64,000 nt of DNA from Pedobacter sp. MC2016-14 (GTDB lineage Bacteria > Bacteroidota > Bacteroidia > Sphingobacteriales > Sphingobacteriaceae): contig NZ_JAJMPA010000004.1 of assembly GCF_020991475.1 (NCBI RefSeq), positions 124,001 to 188,000 of the forward strand. Reading direction: 5' to 3'. The position numbers and the translations under genes were made by a program. Shown here one piece after another: positions 36,635-45,554 of this stretch. Below the pieces are notes generated by a model. That model was not told the origin of the DNA, searched no databases, and saw only the letters and a list, made by a program, of their open reading frames with translations. Positions within the stretch are counted from its first letter, which is position 1; every line of letters begins with the position of its first letter.

Positions 36635-38164
36635 ATGAGTCTTTTTTTAAAGAAATCAATTAAACAGCTTATGTCAGATGCTTCTGAGTCTGAAAAGAGT
36701 CTAAAGCGTACACTTACGGCAGGTTCTTTAGTTGCATTGGGTATTGGTGCAATTATTGGTGCTGGTCTGTTTGTGCGCACCGCCTCTGCCGCAGCTCAAA
36801 ATGCAGGACCATCTGTAACCATTGGTTTCATCGTTGCCGCTATTGGCTGTGCTTTAGCCGGTTTATGCTATGCAGAATTGTCATCTTCCATCCCTATTTC
36901 CGGTAGTGCATATACCTACACTTATGCTACCATGGGCGAACTTGTAGCCTGGATCATTGGCTGGGATTTAATTCTCGAATATGCCGTTGGCGCTGCCACT
37001 GTGGGAATTGCCTGGAGTGAATACCTTAATAATTTTCTTGTAGAGGTCGTCGGCGTGAGCCCAATCCCCTATGCACTATGCCACTCGCCTTTTCAAACTT
37101 CCGTTGATGGCGTATCTGGAATCATAAACTTACCAGCCCTTTTTATTGTAACACTATTGAGCCTTTTGCTAATCAAAGGCACACAAGAATCTGCTTTGGT
37201 AAATAACATCATTGTGATTGTTAAAGTAGCCATTGTAATTATGATCATTGTTTTGGGATGGGGTTATATCAACTCTTCTTATCATACCCCTTATATCCCT
37301 GAAGCAACAACTTACACAGATCACCAGGGAATAACCTATAACTTTGGCGGTATCATGGGTATTCTCGGGGCAGCCGGTACCGTATTCTTTGCCTTTATCG
37401 GTTTTGATGCAGTAAGTACAGCTGCACAGGAAACTAAAAATCCTAAAACAGCCATGCCAATTGGCATATTGGGTTCATTGGCTGTTTGTACTGTTCTTTA
37501 CATTTTGTTCGCACACGTTTTAACAGGTTTAGCGCCTTTAGAGTTCTTTAGAGATCCTACTAAAGGTGGTGAAGCATCTGTTGTTGCTGCCATTAAAGAA
37601 GGAATGCCTGCAACGTACAGCTGGTTAAGCAAATCAGTAACTGTAGCTATCCTGGCTGGGTTTTCATCTGTAATCTTAGTGATGCTTTTAGGTCAGAGCC
37701 GAGTATTCTACTCTATGAGTAAAGATGGTTTATTGCCAGCTGTATTTTCTCAGTTGCATCCTAAATTCAAAACACCTTACAAAGGAAATCTAGTAATCCT
37801 TGTTCTTGTAGGTGTTTTCGCTGCCTTTGTGCCGGGAGATATTGTAGGCCACATGACCAGTATTGGTACTTTGTTTGCCTTTATGCTGGTATGCGTAGCT
37901 GTAATTATTCTTAGAAAAACCAATCCGGAACTTCCACGCGAATTTAAAACGCCATGGGTCCCAGTAATTCCTATTTTGGGCGTAATCGCTTGTGGCGCTA
38001 TGATCTTTGGCTTAGGTTGGGAAAATTGGTTAAGGTTATTTGTGTGGTTAGCCTTAGGCTTCATCATCTACTTTGGCTACAGCAAAAAACGTTCAATATT
38101 AAGAAAAACTGGCGTAACTGTTGATCCGGTAGATCCACCAGCACCTAAAATGCCAGGAGAATAA
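36635..38164 (+). CDS. APC-superfamily amino-acid permease (CAT/YfnA-like)
   Basis: A 509-residue inner-membrane permease of the cationic-amino-acid-transporter type. After a cytoplasmic amphipathic N-terminus come LGIGAIIGAGLFV in helix 1, YAELSSSIPISGSAYTYTYATMGELVAWIIGWDLILEY, and FIGFDAVSTAAQETKNP, which are family signatures. It is close in layout to the permease at the right window edge but has a shorter loop between helices 3 and 5. The substrate is probably an amino acid, not further defined. A strong terminator follows directly. Confidence 0.92.
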   Translation: MSLFLKKSIKQLMSDASESEKSLKRTLTAGSLVALGIGAIIGAGLFVRTASAAAQNAGPSVTIGFIVAAIGCALAGLCYAELSSSIPISGSAYTYTYATMGELVAWIIGWDLILEYAVGAATVGIAWSEYLNNFLVEVVGVSPIPYALCHSPFQTSVDGVSGIINLPALFIVTLLSLLLIKGTQESALVNNIIVIVKVAIVIMIIVLGWGYINSSYHTPYIPEATTYTDHQGITYNFGGIMGILGAAGTVFFAFIGFDAVSTAAQETKNPKTAMPIGILGSLAVCTVLYILFAHVLTGLAPLEFFRDPTKGGEASVVAAIKEGMPATYSWLSKSVTVAILAGFSSVILVMLLGQSRVFYSMSKDGLLPAVFSQLHPKFKTPYKGNLVILVLVGVFAAFVPGDIVGHMTSIGTLFAFMLVCVAVIILRKTNPELPREFKTPWVPVIPILGVIACGAMIFGLGWENWLRLFVWLALGFIIYFGYSKKRSILRKTGVTVDPVDPPAPKMPGE

Positions 38165-38180
38165 TCATACTTAAATATTT

Positions 38181-38220
38181 AAACGTCCCGGAATTTTAAT
38201 TAATCCCGGGACGTTTTGTT
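38181..38220 (+). terminator. Rho-independent terminator after the APC permease
   Basis: AAACGTCCCGG (38181-38191) pairs with CCGGGACGTTT (38206-38216) across a 14-nt loop and runs into TTTTGTTT. Confidence 0.88.
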
Positions 38221-38253
38221 TATAAATCATTTAGGCTAATTGCCAAATACTTT

Positions 38254-38261
38254 TACCTTTG
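38254..38261 (+). promoter_or_regulatory. -7 element before the MarC-family gene
   Basis: TACCTTTG matches TAnnTTTG exactly, 19 bp before the ATG at 38281. A TTTAGG at 38230 may serve as a weak -33 element. Confidence 0.45.
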
Positions 38262-38280
38262 TTTTTAAATCAGCCTGTTT

Positions 38281-38859
38281 ATGGAAGCTTTAAATTTTAA
38301 TTACCGCCAGATTCTTTCTACTTCCATGGTATTATTTGCCATAATTGACATATTAGGCTCTATACCAGTAGTAATACAACTCCGCAGATCTGCCGGCCAT
38401 ATAGAATCTGAAAAGGCGACCATCGTAGCAACAGTACTGATGATTATCTTTCTTTTTGCAGGAGAAACCCTGTTAAAAGTTATTGGACTGGATGTAGAAT
38501 CCTTTGCCATCGCTGGCTCCCTGGTCATCTTCTGCATCGCTATGGAAATGGTATTAGGACTTACGATATTTAAAGAAGGCGATGCACCCGAAACAGTATC
38601 TATCGTTCCCCTGGCATTTCCACTCATTGCAGGCGCTGGAACAATGACTACCCTCCTGTCGCTCAAAACAGAATATGCCACTCAGAATATCATTGCGGGG
38701 ATCATGATCAACATGGTCTTTGTTTATATTGTACTAAAAAACACCGATAAGCTAGAGAAGCTACTGGGCAAATCAGGCCTGGGTGTACTGAGAAAAGCTT
38801 TTGGTATCATTTTACTGGCTATAGCCATCAAATTGTTCAGAAACAATACAGGTCTCTAA
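38281..38859 (+). CDS. MarC-family integral membrane protein
   Basis: A 192-residue, six-helix inner-membrane protein of the MarC/UPF0056 family. Signatures are FAIIDILGSIPVV in helix 1, ESFAIAGSLVIFCIAMEMVLG in helix 3 and VPLAFPLIAGAGTMTTLLSL in the middle. The family has no settled function; the old link to multiple antibiotic resistance was withdrawn. It is convergent with the methyltransferase gene at 38893. Confidence 0.9.
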   Translation: MEALNFNYRQILSTSMVLFAIIDILGSIPVVIQLRRSAGHIESEKATIVATVLMIIFLFAGETLLKVIGLDVESFAIAGSLVIFCIAMEMVLGLTIFKEGDAPETVSIVPLAFPLIAGAGTMTTLLSLKTEYATQNIIAGIMINMVFVYIVLKNTDKLEKLLGKSGLGVLRKAFGIILLAIAIKLFRNNTGL

Positions 38860-38892
38860 ATACATACCAGAGCAAACCGTATTTATCCTACC

Positions 38893-40062
38893 CTATAGCT
38901 TAATCAGCCTTGCAGCAAACATGGTATCTGCCTTGTCCTGATAACCACCAATGATCTCCATCGTTTCCACTTTTAAACCAAGAGATTCAATGTAGCCAAC
39001 TACCTCTTCATTCTCTTCTTTAAAAACAGAACAGGTAATATAAATCAAGGGCTTTCCTGGTTTCAGGTACTTGATCACGTTAGCGGCTATGCTTTTCTGC
39101 AGCTTTGAGAAATACCCAATTTTATGTACTTCAAACTGGCTCAGCATCTCCGGCGTACGGCCCCAGGTACCAGAACCCGAACATGGCGCATCCAGGATAA
39201 TCCCGTCAAATTCATAGTCGTGAAGGTCCTGCTCGTTGTTCTGCAATAAGTCTAAAGCTTTTTTCTGGTATTTTTTTAGTCCGGCAACCTGAAAGCGTTC
39301 ATCAAGGTTATGTAAGCTGTTTTCACGTAAATCACTTACCAGCAATTGAACTTTAGGTTCCAGTTGGTGCAAGAGCAATGATTTACCGCCCGATGCAGCA
39401 CAACAATCCCACCAATAGTCATATGCTTTTGGCTGAAAAAGGGCGCCTGTCTTTTGTGAAGAAAGATCCTGCACCTGGTAATACTTTTGTTCCGGAAGGA
39501 TCTTTTCCAATTTGGTTCCGTTCGGCAAAGAAAAAGTGGTTGGCCCAAGTTCTTTTGCGTCAACCTGCGCTTCCTGCAGCAGCTCCAACATCTGATGACT
39601 ATGTTTCTCCGCTACCCGTATAAAAAGATCAGGCTGTGTAAAATAAGAATTTAAAAAAGCTTCAGTTGTTATGCCTTCAGATAGATGGTTTGTAAAAGCG
39701 AATACCTCGCTCAATTTAAAATCCGGATATAAATCCTGGATCAACACCAATTTGGCCGCTACCGGAAGGCTAACTTGCTCCAACAGTTCGGGCAAGTATT
39801 GCTCTATAACCAAACTCGGACTGGCATTGCATAAAAAATCAGCAATCGCCAATCGCTGTACAGGATCTCTGCGCAACAAATCTGCTAATGACCTGCCTAG
39901 CCGAAAAAAACTATAGACATACCTGCTCGCCCAACGTCTGTCGGATGAACCCATTTGTCTATTTTTTTTAAAGTAGGCAACCAGAAATCTGTGTAGGGGC
40001 ATAGTGCCATCATACTGTGCCAGCAATTGTTCAAAAGCCCTGATCTGATGTTCTACTTTCAT
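38893..40062 (-). CDS. RsmB/Nop2-family RNA (cytosine-5) methyltransferase
   Basis: A 389-residue SAM-dependent methyltransferase that should form m5C in 16S rRNA or another RNA. The C-terminal Rossmann domain has WDCCAASGGKSLLL (SAM loop), VSDLRENSL, DAPCSGSGTWGR with the release cysteine, and ITCSVFKEENE with the catalytic cysteine. The N-terminal helical part (SSDRRWASRYVYSFFRLGRSL) is of the NusB-like/RsmB type, shortened. The start overlaps the preceding stop as ATGA, so translation is coupled. It is the last gene of the dCMP deaminase-guaA-lipoprotein unit. Confidence 0.9.
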   Translation of the reverse strand: MKVEHQIRAFEQLLAQYDGTMPLHRFLVAYFKKNRQMGSSDRRWASRYVYSFFRLGRSLADLLRRDPVQRLAIADFLCNASPSLVIEQYLPELLEQVSLPVAAKLVLIQDLYPDFKLSEVFAFTNHLSEGITTEAFLNSYFTQPDLFIRVAEKHSHQMLELLQEAQVDAKELGPTTFSLPNGTKLEKILPEQKYYQVQDLSSQKTGALFQPKAYDYWWDCCAASGGKSLLLHQLEPKVQLLVSDLRENSLHNLDERFQVAGLKKYQKKALDLLQNNEQDLHDYEFDGIILDAPCSGSGTWGRTPEMLSQFEVHKIGYFSKLQKSIAANVIKYLKPGKPLIYITCSVFKEENEEVVGYIESLGLKVETMEIIGGYQDKADTMFAARLIKL

Positions 40063-41285
40063 AATACCGGAATTAATGCATAATTTCTGTAATTCAGCAA
40101 TTGCAGACTGGTATTAATGTATCCATTTTTCTCATCAAACACAAAAGAAAATGAATTGTGTAATCCTTTATAGGGAGATTTTGTAAGGTACTTTTGAAAA
40201 TCAGGACCATACTTGGCCAATTGCCTTGCAAAATAAAAACCTATATCAAAACCTTTAAAAGAATACTCATCTGGCTCAAATTTAAATTGGGCACGATATT
40301 TTTTCACAAATGCGATCACAGCAGGACTTTTATAATCCACCCTGTAAGACGAGCTTACAATTGTATTTAAAGCCTGGAGTTTATCTATATTGTAGTTTTG
40401 TTTTAGCCAGTTAGGGTGACCAAAAAGATCAGCATTAAAACCCCGCTGTTTCATCTTCACCAATTTATCCAGCGTGGCTGCTACAAAAGACTGATCAGCT
40501 GAACTAAGCATCACTACATATTTTTTTCCCTTTTGCAGTTTTGTTTCTAAAGTAAATACAGATGCATATTCTTCAAAAACAAATTTTATCCCCTTACCCT
40601 TTTTAAAATAATCGCGTAAAGGACTCCCTAAAACTTCATCATCAGATTTCTTAGGATTAATTAGCACCACGACGGTACCGGCAGGAAGATATTTAGAAGC
40701 GATATAATTGCCAATTTTTGCGGCATGCAAATCAACATTATTTACGATAGAAATTAAGTTAGGATTTCCAAACTCTTCGGGCTGACTGGCCGCCAGAGGA
40801 GAAACCACATACAAGTTATGCGCTAAGGCATACGTACGCATGTACTTAATTCCATCAGGAAAAACGGGGCCAATCAAAAGGTTACTATGTTTCAGTTTAC
40901 CACTATTTTGCAAGTCCGCCAGCTGTGTATGGTCATCCTCGGTATCCAATACATTTAGTTTAAAATTAAAGCCCAATGCCGCCGCAGAGTCTATACCAAG
41001 CTTTACGCCCTGATAAAAATCTATGGCCATGGAAGCTTTGTCAACTTCCCCCTTACTTGCAGTTTTAAGATGTAGTGTATTCAGCTTAAATGGAACCAGT
41101 AAAGAGATTTCTGCTTCCGTAAATTTCTTAACAACCGGAGGCTCCACCTTAGTTGTCTGGGCAGAGGGTTGCTTAACAACGGGTTGTATTTTCGGCGAAC
41201 ATGCCGAAAAACACAACCCGATAAATATTAGAATTAAGAACCTATTCCCACTCAATTGTTGCAGGTGGTTTTGAGCTGATATCAT
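40059..41285 (-). CDS. Periplasmic-binding-protein-like lipoprotein (Peripla_BP_6 type)
   Basis: A protein of about 408 residues with a hydrophobic signal and lipobox ending CFSAC, a proline-rich linker (KQPSAQTTKVEPP) and a type-1 periplasmic-binding fold (LLVPFKLNTL, FNLKVLDTEDD-like start, LIGPVFPDGIKYMRTYALAHNLYVVSPLAAS). The fold resembles LpoA-type activators of penicillin-binding proteins as well as branched-chain amino-acid receptors. No ABC transporter genes are near, so an envelope role is at least as likely as nutrient binding. ATG 41285 lies within the end of guaA; an in-frame TTG nearer the lipobox is the alternative start. Confidence 0.78.
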   Translation of the reverse strand: MISAQNHLQQLSGNRFLILIFIGLCFSACSPKIQPVVKQPSAQTTKVEPPVVKKFTEAEISLLVPFKLNTLHLKTASKGEVDKASMAIDFYQGVKLGIDSAAALGFNFKLNVLDTEDDHTQLADLQNSGKLKHSNLLIGPVFPDGIKYMRTYALAHNLYVVSPLAASQPEEFGNPNLISIVNNVDLHAAKIGNYIASKYLPAGTVVVLINPKKSDDEVLGSPLRDYFKKGKGIKFVFEEYASVFTLETKLQKGKKYVVMLSSADQSFVAATLDKLVKMKQRGFNADLFGHPNWLKQNYNIDKLQALNTIVSSSYRVDYKSPAVIAFVKKYRAQFKFEPDEYSFKGFDIGFYFARQLAKYGPDFQKYLTKSPYKGLHNSFSFVFDEKNGYINTSLQLLNYRNYALIPVL

Positions 41286-42771
41286 ATACAACGCGGTTAA
41301 TCCCTTTTACTTTATTTATGATTTCGTTCGAAATTTTTGCGAGTACAGGGTAAGGCAGATGACACCAGTCGGCAGTCATTCCATCTACTGATTCTACAGC
41401 CCTTAAGCAGATCACGTTTTCGTATGTACGCTCATCACCCATTACCCCAACAGAATGCACCGGAAGGAAAATGGCACCAGCCTGCCACACCTGATCGTAT
41501 AAACCAGCTTCTTTTAAATTATTGATATATATGGCATCAGCTTCCTGAAGGATATCTACTTTCTCCTGGGTTACATCTCCAAGAATCCTGATGGCTAAAC
41601 CAGGCCCCGGGAAAGGATGGCGACCAAGGATCACATCTGCGATACCCAGCGTTTTACCTACTCTTCGTACTTCATCTTTAAAAAGTGTGTTTAAAGGCTC
41701 AACAACCTTTAATTTCATAAAGTCCGGCAATCCTCCAACGTTATGGTGAGATTTAATGGTAGCGGAAGGGCCTTTTACAGATACAGATTCTATCACATCA
41801 GGATAAATGGTACCCTGTGCAAGCCATTTCACATCCTGAACCTCATGTGCGGCATCATCAAAAACTTCAATAAATACCCGGCCTATTGCTTTGCGCTTAA
41901 GTTCTGGATCAGTAACACCGGCTAGCTGACTTAAAAAGCGCTCTTTGGCATCAATTCCCGTAATATTTAAGCCCATATGTTTATACTGCTCTAAAACAGC
42001 TTCATATTCATCTTTTCTCAGCAAACCATTGTCTACAAAAATGCAGTGCAGGTTTTTGCCAATAGCTTTGTGCAGCAATACTGCTGCAACACTAGAATCT
42101 ACACCACCAGAAAGACCAAGTACTACTTTATCGTCTCCCAGTTGTTCCTGTAAATTGGCAATGGTAGTCTCTACAAAAAGATCAGCAGTCCAATCCTGCG
42201 CACAACCGCAAATGTCTACCAAAAAGTTTTCCAGTAACTGCTTTCCATCCGTACTGTGGGTAACTTCCGGGTGAAACTGGATGGCATACGTAGAGGTACC
42301 TTTAACCTGGTAAGCAGCACATTGTACAGTATCGGTACTGGCAATAATTTCAAAGTTATCAGGAATAACCGTGATGGTATCGCCATGAGACATCCATACC
42401 TGTGAATCCAGTGCTATTTTACTCAGTAGCTTATTCTCCGTTTGTACATAGTTCAAATTCGCCCTTCCGTATTCACGGATAGTAGAAGCCTGAACTTCCC
42501 CGCCCATGTGCTGGGCAATATATTGTGCACCATAACAAACAGCAAGCACAGGGAATTTTTCGTGGTAATTGGAAAGATCAATCTGTGGAGCATCGTCCTG
42601 ACGTACAGAATAAGGACTACCTGAAAGGATGATACCTTTAACGTCCGGCGTTATTTCAGGAAGGTGATTAAAAGGATGTATTTCGCAATAAACATTCAGC
42701 TCGCGTACGCGTCGTGCTATCAATTGTGTGTATTGGGATCCAAAATCGAGAATAATGATTTTTTCTAGCAT
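41242..42771 (-). CDS. guaA: GMP synthase (glutamine-hydrolysing)
   Basis: Converts XMP, glutamine and ATP to GMP. The 509-residue protein has an N-terminal class I glutamine amidotransferase domain (Cys79 in AVCYGAQ; HPEVTHS) and an ATP-pyrophosphatase domain with the P-loop LGLSGGVDSSVAA, followed by the dimerisation domain (GRHPFPGPGLAIRI) and the ending KPPATIEWE. The start is ATG 42771; an upstream in-frame TTG is discounted. It sits 8 nt after the dCMP deaminase stop, linking two nucleotide genes, and its end overlaps the lipoprotein gene. Confidence 0.98.
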   Translation of the reverse strand: MLEKIIILDFGSQYTQLIARRVRELNVYCEIHPFNHLPEITPDVKGIILSGSPYSVRQDDAPQIDLSNYHEKFPVLAVCYGAQYIAQHMGGEVQASTIREYGRANLNYVQTENKLLSKIALDSQVWMSHGDTITVIPDNFEIIASTDTVQCAAYQVKGTSTYAIQFHPEVTHSTDGKQLLENFLVDICGCAQDWTADLFVETTIANLQEQLGDDKVVLGLSGGVDSSVAAVLLHKAIGKNLHCIFVDNGLLRKDEYEAVLEQYKHMGLNITGIDAKERFLSQLAGVTDPELKRKAIGRVFIEVFDDAAHEVQDVKWLAQGTIYPDVIESVSVKGPSATIKSHHNVGGLPDFMKLKVVEPLNTLFKDEVRRVGKTLGIADVILGRHPFPGPGLAIRILGDVTQEKVDILQEADAIYINNLKEAGLYDQVWQAGAIFLPVHSVGVMGDERTYENVICLRAVESVDGMTADWCHLPYPVLAKISNEIINKVKGINRVVYDISSKPPATIEWE

Positions 42772-42779
42772 GGACAAAG

Positions 42780-43232
42780 TTAATATTTATTCACCTCAAC
42801 GCCGAATCTTTTTAAGAAATCAACACCTTCATCACTTGGAAGTCCCTTATAAGCAGCATATGAGTCTCTATAGATCACAATTTTGATTCCGGACGACAAG
42901 ATTAAGCGTGCGCAGGCAATGCAAGGCGATAAGGTAGTATACAAAGTAGCACCTTCAATTCTGGAGCCATTTTTAGTGGCGTACAAAATCGCATTTTCCT
43001 CTGCATGCAGGGCAAGAGAACAACTGCCCCTGGAGTCCCTGGTACAGCCTGTATCAGGCCACTCCTCATCACAATTGTGTGTTCCTGCAGGCGGACCATT
43101 ATATCCAATCGAAATAATGCGGGTATCTTTGGTTAATACGGCCCCAACATGTGCACGCACGCAGTGTGAGCGCGCTGCCAGGTCGGTAGCCAGGTTCATA
43201 AAAATGTGGTCGAAGCTTGGTTTTACTGTCAT
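42780..43232 (-). CDS. Deoxycytidylate (dCMP) deaminase
   Basis: A 150-residue zinc enzyme that turns dCMP into dUMP for thymidylate synthesis. The zinc and catalytic site is HAEENA (His76, Glu78) with SPCIACA (Cys104, Cys107). GYNGPPAGTHNC and the long insertion before HAE are typical of the dCMP-deaminase/ComEB family and separate it from cytidine deaminases. It heads the operon with guaA, just downstream of the MFS transporter terminator. Confidence 0.93.
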   Translation of the reverse strand: MTVKPSFDHIFMNLATDLAARSHCVRAHVGAVLTKDTRIISIGYNGPPAGTHNCDEEWPDTGCTRDSRGSCSLALHAEENAILYATKNGSRIEGATLYTTLSPCIACARLILSSGIKIVIYRDSYAAYKGLPSDEGVDFLKRFGVEVNKY

Positions 43233-43240
43233 TCGTTTAA

Positions 43241-43272
43241 TAAAAAAGCCACAGAAGTATCCTTCTGTGGCT
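43241..43272 (-). terminator. Rho-independent terminator of the sugar MFS gene
   Basis: On the minus strand AGCCACAGAAG and CTTCTGTGGCT form a perfect 11-bp stem with a 4-nt loop, followed by TTTTTT. It separates the MFS gene from the dCMP deaminase operon. Confidence 0.92.
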
Positions 43273-43293
43273 GCAAAATTACGGTATTATATA

Positions 43294-44727
43294 TTAATGT
43301 CCGCCAGCTATCTTGCGGTCAAAACTAATCCCCTGTTTTCTTAAAATACCGCTTACCTTCCAGGCATAGAATGCCAGGTAAGCAAAACACAGTACACCAA
43401 CAATGTAACTATATTGAATACCTGTGTATTCAGAAACATAGCCCTGAAGCCAGCTGATGATACCTCCACCCATGATCATCATGATTAAAAAGCTACTGCC
43501 CTGACTTGTGTTTTTACCCAAACCGCTTACGGCTAAAGTAAAGATACACGGCCATAAAGTACTGCAAAACAAGCCTACACTGGTAATTGCATAAACACTC
43601 ACCATACCGTGCGTAAACATTCCAATAACCAGTGCGGTAATGCCTACAAAAGAAAAGATCAGTAACATCCTTGCGGGATTACCTTTACTGGCCGTATCAG
43701 CAATAATCAATACCAGAATAATTAAGGCATAAATATAAAACGGAGCCAAATCATGATCAGCAATCGCATTCGCACCCAAAAATATCCCAAACGCCAGGTA
43801 TGGCGCAACCCACCTCAGTATTTTTTGAAGACTAACTTTGTCTGTGAAAGCTTCTACAGCTCCTGTCCAACGACCAATCATCATACTCGCCCAATACAAA
43901 GAGATATATGGTGCAATGTCTTTAATGGCAAACCCGAGGTTTTTCTCCATGTAAGCAGGTAAATTACTGGCTGTAGAAACCTCTACCCCTACATAAACAA
44001 AAATTGCAATCATCCCCATTACCAATTGAGGATACCTTAACGCGGATCCTTTCAGTGAGGCGTCTTCGGTAACAGCTTCAACCAAAGTAGGTCTGTCTGG
44101 AAGTGAAGATAGTTTCAAAAATATGGCAACCAGAATAAAGGCAGCACCCAATATTAAATACGGAATTTTAACACTTTCTATACTGATGTCGCTGGTTGCA
44201 TTGGCATTTGTACCAAAAATAGCCACGTTTACAATCAGCGGACCAATTGTAGTACCAAAGTTATTGATCCCTCCTGCCATTGTTAACCGTTGAGAACCTG
44301 TTTTAATAGGCCCTAACGCAATAGCTAATGGATTGGCAACGGTTTGTTGCAAAGAGAATCCCAAAGCAACAATGAACAACCCCGATAACATTAAAGGAAA
44401 GGAACCTAAATTTGCTGCAGGATAGAACAATAACGTACCAACGGCAGAAATCACCAAACCTAAAGCCAAACCGTTCTTATATCCAATTTTATTTACCAAA
44501 TCCTGCTTCATAACTACAGAAACACCATTATAAATTAATGCACCTACAGTATAAGCAATGTAAAAGGCAAGAGATACCCACTGACTTTGACTTTGAGATA
44601 AATTGAATGCCTGCTTAAATACAGGAATCAATACATCGTTACTTGCAGCCACAAAGCCCCAAAAAAAGAATACGGTAACTAAGGGTATAAATTGTGCCCA
44701 CTTAGTTTGTGATTGTTCTGAACTCAT
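43294..44727 (-). CDS. Sugar:H+ symporter of the FHS/FucP major-facilitator family
   Basis: A 477-residue, 12-helix transporter. FFFWGFVAASNDVLIPVFK in helix 1, LGFSLQQTVANPLAIALGP in helix 4 and GGINNFGTTIGPLI in helix 5 are typical of the fucose/glucose/galactose permease group of Bacteroidota. It probably imports a monosaccharide; which one is not visible. It could serve the PUL, but its promoter lacks the paired half-sites, so co-regulation is not supported. Confidence 0.9.
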   Translation of the reverse strand: MSSEQSQTKWAQFIPLVTVFFFWGFVAASNDVLIPVFKQAFNLSQSQSQWVSLAFYIAYTVGALIYNGVSVVMKQDLVNKIGYKNGLALGLVISAVGTLLFYPAANLGSFPLMLSGLFIVALGFSLQQTVANPLAIALGPIKTGSQRLTMAGGINNFGTTIGPLIVNVAIFGTNANATSDISIESVKIPYLILGAAFILVAIFLKLSSLPDRPTLVEAVTEDASLKGSALRYPQLVMGMIAIFVYVGVEVSTASNLPAYMEKNLGFAIKDIAPYISLYWASMMIGRWTGAVEAFTDKVSLQKILRWVAPYLAFGIFLGANAIADHDLAPFYIYALIILVLIIADTASKGNPARMLLIFSFVGITALVIGMFTHGMVSVYAITSVGLFCSTLWPCIFTLAVSGLGKNTSQGSSFLIMMIMGGGIISWLQGYVSEYTGIQYSYIVGVLCFAYLAFYAWKVSGILRKQGISFDRKIAGGH

Positions 44728-44872
44728 TGGTTATATATAGTTTCGTTAAGTTGGCTAAACTAATAAAAAATTCATCAGTTTGTACAATAATAAAAAAGGT
44801 AGTATTAAGGTATAAAATCGCATATTAGCAGATTATTATACGTTAATACATAAATCAGAATAAAAGGATTAG

Positions 44873-45499
44873 ATGTTTGAAGCAGTATTATTAGGGGTAG
44901 GTGCAGGGATAATCTCTTCGTTCTTAACGGGTCCCGTATTTTTCTCGATGATTAAGACAAGTATTGAAAAGGGATTCAAAGCCGGATTTTCTTTAGCACT
45001 GGGTGTCATCATCAGCGATGTAATTTTAATAGCTATCGTGCTTTTCGGTAGCGAACTTTTTACCTATCAGGCCAGTTTCGACAAATATATTGGCGTAATA
45101 GGCGGGCTATTTCTACTTGCTGTAGGAATTTACTATCTTTTTGCAGCCGTAGAAGTCAAATTTGATACCCAGACCCTAAAAAAGGTAAGTAAAAGGGGCT
45201 ATCTCCTCAAAGGATTTCTGATGTGTATTCTTACACCTTCTACATTGATGTTTTGGGTAATTGTAAGTAGTATCATTTCAGTAAAGTTAAACAACAAGCT
45301 CGATGAAAAACTCTTTTGCTTTTTCATTGCCATGTCTACACAACTCAGCATAGACGGACTAAAAAGCTATTACGCTAGTAAGCTGCGCCATAAAATCAAA
45401 GAAGACAAAGTTAAAAAGCTGAACAAAATCGCCGGCGTAATCATCATCTTCTTTGCATTCTGGATGATCATCAAAACATATCTGAAGTTTTATGCATAA
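44873..45499 (+). CDS. LysE-family amino-acid exporter
   Basis: A 208-residue inner-membrane protein with the LysE pattern: N-terminal GVGAGIISSFLTGPVFFSMIKTSIEKGFKAGFSLALGVIISD, a middle hydrophobic hairpin (YIGVIGGLFLLAVGIYYLF), and LKGFLMCILTPSTLMFWV. LysE proteins export amino acids or related metabolites; the substrate is unknown. It starts 145 bp from the divergent MFS gene. Its stop overlaps the terminator of the convergent purF-like gene. Confidence 0.87.
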   Translation: MFEAVLLGVGAGIISSFLTGPVFFSMIKTSIEKGFKAGFSLALGVIISDVILIAIVLFGSELFTYQASFDKYIGVIGGLFLLAVGIYYLFAAVEVKFDTQTLKKVSKRGYLLKGFLMCILTPSTLMFWVIVSSIISVKLNNKLDEKLFCFFIAMSTQLSIDGLKSYYASKLRHKIKEDKVKKLNKIAGVIIIFFAFWMIIKTYLKFYA

Positions 45500-45528
45500 A
45501 AAAAGTGATGGAATTAATTCCACCACTT
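45497..45528 (-). terminator. Rho-independent terminator of the purF-like gene
   Basis: On the minus strand AAGTGGTGGAA and TTCCATCACTT form an 11-bp stem with one mismatch, followed by a T-run of seven. It lies 26 nt after the purF-like stop and overlaps the last codon of the LysE gene. Confidence 0.82.
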
Positions 45529-45554
45529 ATAACTTTAAACCTAAAACTTACAAT

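Noticed and set aside
40059..41285. Reading the periplasmic-binding lipoprotein as part of an amino-acid ABC importer
   Set aside because: No permease or ATPase gene is adjacent; it lies in a guaA/rRNA methyltransferase unit and has a lipoprotein, LpoA-like layout.
44728..44872. A GTACAA on the minus strand upstream of the sugar MFS gene, resembling a PUL half-site
   Set aside because: No partner lies 21 bp away, and the -7-like TAGTTTAG is not at the 27-bp offset, so the paired geometry fails.
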